Source: Euptelea pleiosperma
Taxonomy: Eukaryota; Streptophyta; Magnoliopsida; Ranunculales; Eupteleaceae
Reading direction: 5' to 3'
Length of the DNA: 64,000 nucleotides
Assembly (NCBI GenBank): GCA_035048495.1
Contig: CM068540.1
Coordinates: 11,454,829-11,518,828 of the forward strand
Shown here: one piece after another, positions 1 through 10,400 of the stretch
How positions within the stretch are numbered: position 1 is the first letter of the stretch
Layout: each line of letters starts with the position of its first letter
Program-made: the position numbers and the translations under genes
Notes under the pieces: generated by a model
What the model saw: the letters and a program-made list of their open reading frames with translations, nothing else
What the model was told of the DNA's origin: nothing
Database searches by the model: none

Positions 1-1657
1 TCTATCGTAGGAGCAATAATCGGGCAATTTTGATGGAACACGAGCCCATAATCAACTTCCAGAACCTAGGATCAAAGCTCAAGAGCCAACAAGCTGAAGA
101 TGAGAAGATATAGGCCAAAGACAGGAAGAGCCAGCGAGTCAAAAGAATCGAGGGACGACCAAGAGAGAAGGATAGACAAGCCCTCAAAGAAGAGACTAAG
201 GAGATTAAAGCTTATATACCAACACAAGGCGAGTGCTTGCTCAGTTGGTGAAGCATGCAGAAGACCAAGTCAAAGACCAGGGTTCAAGACCCTCTTCGAG
301 CATTTTCTCTTTATTTTGTAATATTTTCTCTCTCCTCTCTCTAGATCTTCATTCTCTCTCTACTCACAATCCAAATCATCCGATCCTTTCTCATTCCTCG
401 ATCACTCAATTCTACAGCCTACCTTGGCCCATCTCCACCATCCGATGATCCACCTGATCATCGCCACCCACTTCTACCATCCGATCATTGAAAATTCACC
501 TGATCATCCATCACATTATCTTAGAATCTCGTGGCCATCACCATTTTATCACATGGGCCAAAGGGCGAACCCATTACCCACGGCCCAGCCACTCGGTGGG
601 ACCCATATGCCAGGCATAATTAGGAAACAGTTTCTAAAAAAGAAAGGAGAGTAATTTTTTTGGGAAAGATTTTAAAAAGGGGGGGAATCTTTGGTTTTTC
701 CAAAAGGAGAAGGAGAAGTTTTTGAACTTTTAGAAACCGTGGGTTTCTAATATAGGAACCCACGGTTCTTACCAAAGGAGGGGGAAACATTTTAAGATTT
801 TTAGAAACCATGGGTTTCAAGAATAGAAACCGACGGTCCCTACATAAAAACCCATTATTCTAATTCCTGGGGGTCTTTTTTCGACGTTCCTACCCTTCGA
901 AGCCTCTCTCATAGGCTATATCACCCACGTTTTTGGAATAAGGAGAACCCTTCTCCTTGCTGCCATTAACAACAGCCATCAACGCCCATCCACGCTGCCC
1001 CTCTTCACAATCCCAGCATCTTTGCCACGTTTTTCCTTGAGAGGAGTTCGGCATCAAGAGCAATGTGTTGGATCACGATCTTCAAACCTGCAAGTCCGTT
1101 TCCTTCTGTCAAGAACAGCCGACCTGCAACTCGTCTAGAGCTCCTCCATCCAAATCGTTCACAAGTAGGGGATCCCTTGATCTTTTTCAAGCCATACGAA
1201 CCAGTGCCTCATCCACCCATTGCTGTAACACCACAGATCTGTTCGCTTGGTACAATCCCCTACCACTAGTTCTCTCTTTTCAACTCTCTAATTTGATCTC
1301 TAACTTTCTCTCTTAAGATCTTGATCTATATTCTCCCTTTGTTTAATTTTTTTGCTATTTCTATTATTAATGCAAGCAAAACTCTATAAGAGCAGTTACT
1401 TTAATAAAGTTTTAGTCATTTTTACTAATCTAAGTTTCCATTATTGTGTTTGATTTATCAAGTTCGATTTCAATCAAAAAAAAAAAGAGTCATTTTATGT
1501 TCTTTACTGCACGTTCCCTAATCCCAAGTGCGGATCGACATCTGACACGAATCCCTATGCTAGAATCTCTGAATTTTGTAGAAAATCTAGGATAAATTAC
1601 AAATCTTGTTGATTCTAGGGTTTCCGTAACCAACGACGCGGAAAAATCCTACTTTCA
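1..1657 (+). mobile_element. E: 3' part of a plus-strand Athila-family LTR, cut by the window edge
   Basis: The right end carries the family's U5 signature: the GAGTGCGGATCGACATC block (about 1528), TTGTTGATTCTAGGG, GTAACCAACGACGCGG and the terminal CTACTTTCA. The left part matches the reverse complement of B's LTR (34700-35100), so E is a related subfamily in the opposite orientation. Right of 1657 the sequence continues as the minus-strand LTR of B, so E was inserted into B. Its 5' end lies outside the window, so I cannot say whether it is a solo LTR or the 3' LTR of a full element. CT-rich leader sequence (300-420, 1260-1340) and hairpin-forming GAAACC/GGTTTC arms (730-830) are visible. 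No coding potential is supported. Confidence 0.8.
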
Positions 1658-2265
1658 AAGGGCGAGAGGGTCGGATGATTGAGAATTGAGGATAGAGAGA
1701 GAATGGGGGTTAAGAGAGAGGAGAGAGAAAATATTACAAAAATAAAGAGAAAATGCTAGCAGAGGGTCCTGAACCCTGATCTTTGACTAGGTCTTCTGCA
1801 TGCATTACCAACTGAGCAAGCACTCGCCTTGTGTTGGTTTATAAGCTTTAATCTCCTTAGTCTCTTCTTTGAGGGCTTGTCTCTCCTTCTCTCTTGGTCG
1901 TCCCTCGATTCTTTCGACTCTCTGGCTCTTCCCGTCTTTGGCCTATATCTTCTTATCCTCAGCCTGTTGGCTCTTGAGCTTTGATCCTAGGTTCTGGAAG
2001 TTGATTGTGGGCCCGCATGCCATCAAAATTTTTCAATTAGTGCTCCTGCGATAGAAAAATCGCGTAATGAGAATGACTTCGCATGTGGGTCAAATAAATG
2101 CGTATGAATGCATGCGAATATACCATTTTAATCAAAAAAATGTGTTCTACGGAATGAGAGAAACTCTGACGTAGAAATATTGATAAAAATTATAGTTTTA
2201 CGTAGAAGATTGTGACAATGCTAGAAGGATAATTGTTTAAAATAAGCACTTTTGAGCGAATATCA
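1658..2265 (-). repeat. B 3' LTR, U3-side remnant
   Basis: This is the reverse complement of an LTR start, ending GCGAATATCA at 2265. It aligns with 34666-35277, the 5' LTR of B, with about 16 mismatches. The rest of this LTR lies left of the window because E was inserted at 1657/1658. Confidence 0.85.
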
Positions 2266-3199
2266 CAACCCCCAACCAGCATATTGCCAATCCTTGGCAA
2301 TTAATGCAAAATACATGAGCTTGGAAGGGTATCGTATAAGCTGAAAACTTGTTCTCATTACTCAGAAAAACTCTATTTTGTCAGTTCATTTCAAGTGTGC
2401 AAGTGATCATTCAAGAATTAGAACTTAGTCAGTAAAATATAGCACATCTACTAGTGGACATTTGAACCAAAGATTACTCAGACTCAGCGTGTGTGTGTGC
2501 TCAACATCATCCCTATCTGGTAGTCAGATTCTCTGATCCCCTACAAGATTATATGCCTCGACCTCAATTCTCACTTGTATACCACTCAGAAGTGAATCAC
2601 ACAGAATTGGTTTTATTCTTTTCTTTCAAGTTATATGTGAGGAGATAGATGTCTGAAACTGACAATATCTCACATATATCATTTAGAACTGAGGACACAG
2701 AAGATTCAAAAGATCTCATGATTGGAATGTCATATTACTCAGGAGTATCGGATTAAACTCTATAGTTCCTCTCTTCTCCATTCTCCACATTCTGTGATGG
2801 TGCTAACCTAGAATCAAATAGGGCTTGCCTTGGGTTGTATAGAGGCTTAGGAAAAGGTAGAAAAAAAATGAGGGCCTTCAGGGATTCAAAAAATCTGAGA
2901 GGGCATCTTACTGTTCTTTGCAGCATTTTCCGAGGGTGGTGACACCAATTCATTGATTTCTCTTTCTTCTACCTTTTTCACTTATTCATCTTCTTGACTT
3001 TTGTTCTACTAACTTTCTTTTTTGATTCCTCTTTTATTTTCTTCTTTCTTTTCTTTTCATATTTCCTTTTTGCTTGATCCACTTGTCTTTCTTTTCTTTT
3101 CTTGCTTTCTCTTCATGTTGCTATCATACCAAAAATTCTTTTATCCCTCTCAGAAGTAGGTGCTTGAGTTGTGTTCATTTTGGGGATTGGATTTGGTTG
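2266..3199 (-). other. B 3' noncoding region, LTR-proximal part
   Basis: It begins, in plus orientation, with the complement of the G-rich motif GGTTGGGGGTTG that abuts the 3' LTR in A, F and H. It then matches in reverse the segments preceding those LTRs (for example the CACACACAC stretch and the CCTCACATATAA motif). The junction with A is at 3200-3204 (ATGGG) and the region continues at 17739. No open frame of substance is present. Confidence 0.8.
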
Positions 3200-3204
3200 A
3201 TGGG
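3200..3204. repeat. Target-site duplication of A, left copy (ATGGG)
   Basis: ATGGG directly precedes the TGATATTCG start of the 5' LTR and recurs at 17734-17738, directly after the TTTCA end of the 3' LTR. Five base pairs is the usual Ty3/gypsy duplication. Confidence 0.95.
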
Positions 3205-3867
3205 TGATATTCGCTCAAAAGTGCTTATTTTAAGCACTTATCCTGTTAGCGTTATCGCACTCTCCTACGTAAAACTGCTCTAATTATCCACTTTTCTACG
3301 TAAGAGTCTATCTCATTGCGTAAAACACACTTTTCTGGACGAAATGGTATATTTGCATGCATTAAACACATTTTCGGAAGTCTAAATATTAAGCCGTTCT
3401 GATAAAGTCTCATTACGCGCTTCTTCTGTCGCAGGAAACCCCGATGGGACGATTTTCTAGACTTGTGGGCCCAAATCGATCATGAAAGCCCATTATCAAA
3501 GCTTAACAAGCCCACATGCTATAACTAGAAGATATGGGCCAAATATGGGCTGAATAAGAGGACCAAAAAGCCAGCCCAAAGAACGAAGAGAGCAGGAGAG
3601 CCAATGACCAAGAGACGGACCAAAGCGTTTAAAGCCACATGAGTCAGCAAGGAATGATAGTCGACTCTACTGGAGAAGCGTGAGGATGGTCACAGTGAAG
3701 AACAGGGTTCCAGACCCTCCGCCAGTGCTTTTTTCCATTTTTTTTGATACTTTTTCTCTCATCTCTCCTTATTCTCTCTCTCTCTTCATCTCTCGATCCT
3801 CGAATCTACTGACCTAACCCCAGAACTCCTGCCTATCAGCTCTATCTCATCTCCCTTAGCTTTCTGA

Positions 3868-3925
3868 CCGTTGGATCTTTCATCGGACCGTTGGATCTTC
3901 AATCGGACCGTTGGATCTCTCTAGA
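3868..3925 (+). promoter_or_regulatory. Three tandem CCGTTGGATC motifs in U3
   Basis: The decamer CCGTTGGATC occurs three times at about 20-bp spacing. CCGTTG fits the MYB core CNGTTR. The motif also occurs, in one to three copies, in the LTRs of C, F, G and H. A role as transcription-factor binding sites in U3 is inferred. Confidence 0.4.
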
Positions 3926-4216
3926 TCCGTCGATCTACCAATCTGGGTCCCAATCAAGTCACCATCCATCCGATCGCCTTCAGAATGCCTGTCACATCAT
4001 CTTGTGAGAGGATGGACATCATCAGTCCATGTGGGCCAGTAGCCGGGCCCATCAGCATCGACCCGCTGTCCGACCAGTTAGTGGACCCCGCGAATTTCAA
4101 AAATAATTTTAATTAAATGGGGGGTCCACTAATTGGGGAGATTCCCCATAGAAAAGTAGGTTTTTACTTAAAAAAAAAAAAAAAAAAAAAAAATATTTTT
4201 TATTTTCAAAAAATAC

Positions 4217-4240
4217 CCTATTTCCATTAATGGAAATAGG
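4217..4240. promoter_or_regulatory. 24-bp perfect palindrome upstream of the TATA-like box
   Basis: CCTATTTCCATT is followed directly by its reverse complement. The 3' LTR copy is at 16187-16210. The solo LTRs C and G have the same structure with one mismatch each (about 21268-21292 and 60208-60230). Its position just before the TATA-like box suggests a promoter element. Confidence 0.5.
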
Positions 4241-4244
4241 GAGC

Positions 4245-4253
4245 TTTATAAGA
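4245..4253 (+). promoter_or_regulatory. TATA-like box of A's LTR promoter
   Basis: TTTATAAGA lies about 25-40 bp before a purine-to-pyrimidine switch (GAACCCTAATCCCC) that begins the CT-rich leader. LTR I has a better match, TATAAAAG, at the equivalent place (about 35517). The start of transcription is inferred to lie near 4275-4290. Confidence 0.45.
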
Positions 4254-5194
4254 TGAGGGAGAAGGGTTCGTTCGAACCCTAATCCCCCTCAAATCTTCTC
4301 CTTTCTCTCCCCCTATCAATCCCGCATTCACCCTTGGCCCCATTCTTCTTCTTTTTCTTCTTTTCTCTTTCTCATTTTCTTCATCTTCTTCTTCTTCTTC
4401 GCCGGAGTTGCCTGCAACTCCGGCCGTCAGTGCTCCTCCACGGCATCAGTCTCCTTCTTCTTCTTCTTCTTCTTCTTCTTCTTTTTCTTTTTCTTCTCAT
4501 TTTTTTTTTCGTTTTCGTTTTCGTTTTTTTTTTCATTACCGTTTTTTTTTTTAACGCCGGAGTTGCAGACCTGCAACTCCGGCCGTCAGTGCTCCTTACG
4601 CCCCACGTTCCACAGCCTTCTCCTCCCTCCTCTTCTCTTTCTCTTCTGGTTGCTAAAAAAAAAAAAAAAAAACCCCAGCAAAAATCTCCTTGGGGACGCA
4701 TCAGCAACTTCCAAGGTTTCTCCTTGGTTCGTCGGTATCTCCCCTCGCCTGCACCAGCCACCACAGCTGCGAACAGCACCATCCAGCGACCGTCTCCTCC
4801 TCTGTTCCTTCTTCTCCAGCCGCCTGACCAGCAATTAAAATAAAAAATAAAAAAAGAGAAAAAGAGAAAGAGACGAGGAGAAGGGAGGAGTTCGTATTCT
4901 CCCTCGTCTACAACCACGACGCCCCCTCATCCTTGGGCAGAATAGCAACTCCCACGTGCTCCTCCAACCTTCATCCCCCAACCGACACCACAAGGTTCTA
5001 GTCGCTGTGAACGAACCTACAAATTCAGCAAGCATCTTCTTCACCAACTTGCAGCATTGCCCCTTTGCCTTCATCCTTCATTACTGCTACAAGAGCATCA
5101 CATGCATCCACTGTCCATCTTCTCCATAATAGATTGGACGTGCTCGTACACCTTGGTCCTTCACTCCTCCTCACAATAGCTATAAAGAGCACCG

Positions 5195-5653
5195 GTAAGT
5201 CGTTCTCCACACCTATCCTATCCTCCATCACCTATTTCCCTCTCTAGGATGAGGTTATCATTTTTTCTCTCTCTACTTCTATCTTTTTCTCTCTCTAGTC
5301 TTCCCTCTCTATCTCTAGGTTTTAATTCTCTCTCTCTCTCTTTCACTTTCTCTCTCTAGATCTCTCTAATTTGTTTTAATATTTTCTCTCTCTATCTCTT
5401 CTTTCTCTCTCTATATTTTAGTATTTTCTCGTTCTTTTATTATTTAAAAAAAAAAAAAATAGTTTGATTATTGTAGAGAAACTTTGATCATTAATAAAAT
5501 TGTTATTTTATTGTTATTTTTCATTCTTGTGGTGTGATAAATTCTCTCTCTAGTTTCATTATCTTTTGTGTTCTTATTCGCGCGAATCCTACTAATCCCG
5601 AGTGCGGATCGACATCCGACACGAATCCCTATACAAAAGCTCATATTTTGCAG
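5195..5653 (+). other. Candidate intron in the LTR leader
   Basis: The donor ACCG|GTAAGT (5195) is followed by a pyrimidine- then T/A-rich stretch and the acceptor TTTTGCAG|G (5653). The arrangement recurs in the other LTRs at 17195-17652, 36059-36608, 45913-46968 and 50109-50510, and on the minus strand at 20218-19751 and 29222-28839. Their sequences between the sites are largely unlike. The sites are seen; splicing is inferred. Confidence 0.45.
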
Positions 5654-5736
5654 GATTAAAATTCGGATCAAATTACAAATCTTGTTGATTCTAGGGTTTC
5701 CGCAACCAACGACGCGAAAAAATTCCTATTTTCAAA

Positions 5737-5755
5737 TGGCGCCGCTGCCGCTCGG
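5737..5755 (+). other. A primer-binding site (tRNA-Asp type)
   Basis: TGGCGCCGCTGCCGCTCGG starts two bases after the LTR end. Plant tRNA-Asp would pair with TGGCGCCGTTGCCGGGG. The match is 13 of the first 14 bases, then lost. The same site is present in H (50590), B (complement, 28739-28757) and F (38792, with T at position 6). Confidence 0.8.
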
Positions 5756-7438
5756 GTGTTCGGGAGTGCGAAAAAGGACATGAAGACGGAATTAGAAAGT
5801 TGCTAAATCGGAAAGCTGCTCAATTTGGCCAGCCTGACCTTTTCGGGAAACTTTCTATTTTGTGTTTTTAGTGATTTTTAGCAGTTTCTTTTACATTACT
5901 ATTTTTAATGCCTCGGAAGGCCGAGTGCAATTTGTAATAATTTAGAAATTTTATTGCTTTCCATATAACTGCTAGATCTTGTTCTAGGGTTTTTTAGAAA
6001 CCCTAGATTAAGTGGAAATTACCAAAAAAAATTTAAAAAATCAAAATTCAAAAAAATTAGGGTTTTATATTCTGCAGATTTTTAGAAATCACCAATCAAG
6101 GATTTGCGATTTTTGGAAAGATTCCACAATCTTGAAACTCTGCTTAATTAGGGTTTCCCCTTTTAGAAGCTTCCTCTTTAGAAGAATTTCTATCTTTAGA
6201 AATCTTCCGAATTTGGAAAAGTCTGCAAAAGGAAACATCCCATATCTAGCAGAATTTCAATTTTGGGAAATTTCCCAAAATTATAAGGGATCTCGCAATC
6301 AAATCTTCCTTGGAAGATCTCCACAGTTCGGGAAACTTTCCAATCTAGGTATTTTCCAATCTGGAAATTCCTAAATTTTAACCCATCTCGAACTTGGGAA
6401 TTAATTCAAAAACTTGCCTAAATTCAGTGCTTGTTCAGTGAACCCTAAAAAGGCAAGGATCTTCCAAATAGAATCCCACATACCTAGACCGTGCGATCTA
6501 ACTGTTTCTGCAGGAACACGATCCAGTGTGGGTAGAGAGCGAAAGCTCAAAGAGGTGGAGTCGGGCCCAAGCCCATTAGGATACCCCTCTCTAACCCACG
6601 GAGGAGACCCCGTGGCGTGGCCCACGGGAGGTAAGTCTCTATCCTCGCCTTGAGTGCGATACAGAGCATATTGGGTGCATCATTGCCGCTTGTCTATTTG
6701 TTTTCTAGCAACAACTTATTCGACTTGCGTGGCGTGGCCGTTAATCAATCAACTCTAAGAGAGCAGACCCAGCTCCAAATTGAAACTGGTGGGATTTCAT
6801 CACCCACCTCATCATTCCAGCTGAAATTGATCCCCAGGATCCATCTATAATAAAAAGAATCAAGAAGTAGAGCCAATTAGCCCGGTGTTCGAGGAAAAAT
6901 CCACGCAAAGCGAACCCGCTTAACATCCAATCGAAATAAGACCACGAGCGCGGGTCCCTGTTGTCTAACACACCCATAAGTCCCTGCTACTCAAGTACAC
7001 TGAGCTCGACGTGGCATCTTGGACTATTCGGCGATTAGTTGCGTGTGGACTAGGAACACGCATCAACCCTAGCTTAACCCGAGGGAACACTCTTCTTATC
7101 CACTTGACCAATCCGGTTAGTCTGGGACGTACTTAAGTCAGCCATTGTGCCGCACGTCTGTCTAGGCTTCGGATTGCCTTGTTGTTAACTAGAGTTAGTA
7201 CTAAAGGATTCGCTCTGAAGAGTGTAGCCTGGTGAGAACCTTTGAGTGCGAAACAGTTAGTCCGGCGGTTAAAAGATAAACCAGTGGTCCGCCCACTGTC
7301 ATAATCTACTCTAGCCCCAAAACTAACTAAGATAATTCCTAAAATATATCCTGATTGCTTAGAATAGGATTATCTGTGCTTGGTGTGCATCATTTAGGAT
7401 AGTGTTCCTCTCTGGCAACTTTTTGCCAAGTATAGAGC
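5756..7438 (+). other. A leader between primer-binding site and gag-pol
   Basis: This is a noncoding leader of about 1.7 kb shared with B, F and H. It contains a short hairpin (CTCGG AAGG CCGAG, about 5913-5926) and a GGAAA/TTTCC-rich self-complementary segment (6050-6370). A strongly conserved hairpin followed by a donor-like AG|GTAAGT lies at 6609-6636. Its conservation in non-autonomous copies suggests RNA functions such as packaging or dimerisation, which is inference. Confidence 0.7.
6609..6636 (+). promoter_or_regulatory. Conserved leader hairpin with adjoining splice-donor-like site
   Basis: CCCGTGG (6609-6615) pairs with CCACGGG (6622-6628) across a 6-base loop, and AG|GTAAGT follows at 6629-6636. 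The block is kept in H (donor near 51484), F (near 39649) and B (complement near 27873), although F is otherwise diverged. Only A has a good nearby acceptor (TTTTCTAG, ending 6708), which would give a 78-base intron. Confidence 0.5.
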
Positions 7439-10400
7439 TTGCCTCATTCGCGTATGCCCGTTTGGAATCGTCCGAACAAGCGCTTGGTTCGATCTGAGAA
7501 TCACGTACCTACAGTGGATCCTCCACTGAATACTTCCCCATCTCTTTCCCCACCCGCCTCCCCCAGTACTACTACCTTTGTAGTCATGGCAGTCGAACGA
7601 CCTCTTATCGAGACGTTCGCTCCTATCTCTGCCAATCCGCCCACTTGCATTGTTCTCCCACCTACTACGGCGGTACAGTTTGAGATCAGGCCACAGACGA
7701 TCCAAATGCTGCCAACCTTTCGTGGTCTCCCAAGAGAAGACCCATATTCCCATATTCGGGAATTCCAACATGTCATCCTACTTTTCAAGAATCAGAACCT
7801 CGATGATGACAATGTGCGTCTGCGAGTTTTCCCATTCTCGCTCAAAGACCGAGCCTCAGATTGGCTCTACTCCTTACCCGCTGATTCAATCAGCAGTTGG
7901 AAAGAATTGGTGGGCAAATTCATGTCTAAATTCTACCCTATGACTCGGACCAACCAAATGAAGCAACTCATTCAGGACTTTAGACAGAAGTCCGATGAGA
8001 AATTTTTTGAAGCATGGGATAGATTCCAAGACTACCTGACTAAGTGTCCCCACCATAGCATCGACAAGGGCAATCTTGTCCACGTCTTCTATAAGGGACT
8101 TACTGATGAGTCCCGGACCATGGTAGAGTCAATGTGCCAAGGAAAATTCCTACACCAAACTCCGACCGATGCATACAAATTCTTGGGAGAGTTAGGAGAA
8201 AACTCTCAACATTGGACGACTGACTCAGAGTTCAGTCGAACCACTTCGGTCCAAAGGACAACCAAGGGACATGATGCTACAGCTGATACTGAGCTTCGAT
8301 CAGTCATTCAAGAGTTGAGCAAGTCAGTCTCGGCACTGGCTGTGTCTGTCCAAAAACCTACTCAACAGTCTACTCCAGTCATGCATGTGGGACATGAGAG
8401 CCCTATGGAATCCTGCACCCTCTGTCTGCAACCCTCTCATACTACTGAGCATTGTCCTTTGAATGAAGGATGGTCTAATCCTCTTCAGGAAGAAGTTTGT
8501 GCTTTCAGCACATACAAACCACCCACTCAGAACTCGTATAGTCAATCTTATCATCCGGACACCAGAAACCACCCTAACTTCTCTTGGAGACCTCATTCTA
8601 CTCAACCACAAGCTCAACCTCCGCGTCAGCCTCAGGGCATGTATCCTCCTGGGTTCAATCAACCCAATAGGCAATTCAATCAGGGACAATATCAGCAGAA
8701 TCAGTACCCATCTACTCAGAACCAGCAGTTCCAACAGGGTCAATACTCTGGACAACAGAGCACATTTCAGAATCAGCAAAGAGTTCCCCAGAACTTTCAG
8801 AACCAACAGATTGTCCCAACTAATTCTTCCGCCTATAACTATAATGCCCCGATGAGCTCGAGTCGCGAATTGGTGCCTCAGCTCCCTTTAGCTGTTCCCC
8901 AACAGTCGGTCCCCAAATCTGGTATCGAAGACCTTCTAGCTCAACTCATTACTCAGCAACAACAATCTATGCAACGCCTAGAGCAACAGCAACAGCAATC
9001 CATGCTTCGTCTAGAGCAACGTCTAGGTAACTTGGAAGCTGAGAAAGCTAAGGGGATCTTTCCTAGCCAACCCATTGCCAACCCTAAAGGAAATGCCAAA
9101 GGGGCAGTATATGAGATCGGATCCCAATCTCAAAGCCAGAATGAGAATTGTCAAGGGGAGGTGCAAGCTATAACCACCCTACGATCTGGAAAAACTGTGG
9201 ACATGGGAGTCCAACCACCATCGGTGCCATCTCCGGCACCCATCACTCGCACAGAGGAAACTAGTCCTAATCCTACCTCTGCTTCTTCTACCTCTGCACC
9301 AACATCAGATATCCCTGTGCAGAAATCTAAGGCTAAAGACAAATCCATTTGTCGAGTAAAGCCTCCCTTCCCGGACAGACTTGTCCAAGATAAGCGGGAT
9401 CAGCAATTCTCTGAGATCTTAGATGTCTTTAAAGACGTCCAGATCAATATCCCGTTCCTTTCTGCTATCAAGCAAATCCCTTCCTATGCCAAATTCCTCA
9501 AGGACTTGTGCACAGTTAAGCGGCGTACGCATGTACCCAAAGCTGCCTTCTTGGCCGAAAAAGCTACCGCGTTCATTCAACGCAACAGTGTGATCAAACA
9601 CAAGGATCCAGGTAGCCCAACTGTCCAATGTGAAATTGGTGACAACTTTAGCTGCACTGCCTTGCTAGATTTAGGGGCTAGTGTTAACCTCATACCATTC
9701 TCGGTATATCAGCAGTTAGGACTGAAAGATATGAAGCCTACCAATGTCACCCTGAAATTGGCTGATCAGTCCATCAAGATTCCAAGAGGAATCATTCAAG
9801 ATGTCCTAGTAAAAGTCGCTGACTTTTATTATCCTGTGGACTTTATCATTCTAGACACCGAGCCGTGTCAGGATAATCGCATTCCGGTCATCTTAGGCCG
9901 TCCATTCCTTGCCACCGCGAATGCACACATCGGTTGTCAGGACGGAAACATGTCCATTGCTTTCGGAAACCTCAAAGCTGAGGTCAATATCTTTCGTTTA
10001 ATGCAACAAGATGCCGATCGCGAAGTGACCGATGAAATGTGTGCCGTTGAGAGTCTAATCCCGGACTCCACCGAAGATATTCTTAAGCAGTGTCTAGAAC
10101 ACTTTGGAGCTGACTTTGCAACAGAGTCAGCTATTTCTGATCTCAATGATCTTTTGGAGACTGCTTCACTGATAGAGATCCCCGCTCCTCTCATCGAGTT
10201 CGAGCCTCTGATAACCATGGCCAGAGAACCCTTCCTTCCTTTACCTACTGAAGTCAAACCTCTTCAATCCGTGTCTTCTGTGACACCTATTTCTACTCCA
10301 TCTGCTCCAATATTGGAGCTTAAGCCTCTTCCCACAGATCTTTCCTATGCCTATCTTGGTCCTAAGGAAACCTACCCTGTCATTCTTGCTTCCGCTTTGT

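Larger units (their letters stand above)
3205..5734 (+). repeat. A 5' LTR (2530 bp)
   Basis: It runs from TGATATTCGCTC to CTATTTTCA. In order it holds: a terminal 9-bp inverted repeat (AAGTGCTTA..TAAGCACTT), two TACGTA palindromes, three tandem CCGTTGGATC motifs (about 3868-3925), an A-run (about 4170), a 24-bp palindrome (4217-4240) and a TATA-like TTTATAAGA (4245-4253). Downstream come a long CT-rich leader with a CTT microsatellite, two perfect GGAGTTGC hairpins, a candidate intron (5195-5653) and the conserved U5 block. The ORFs in the CT-rich part are low-complexity and not credible genes. Confidence 0.95.

Noticed and set aside
4334..4917. Overlapping frames of 169-188 codons in the LTR leader on both strands (also 16304-16917)
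   Set aside because: They are CTT/TTC microsatellite and poly-pyrimidine translation (runs of Leu, Phe, Ser or Arg, Lys). The two LTR copies differ by ten codons.
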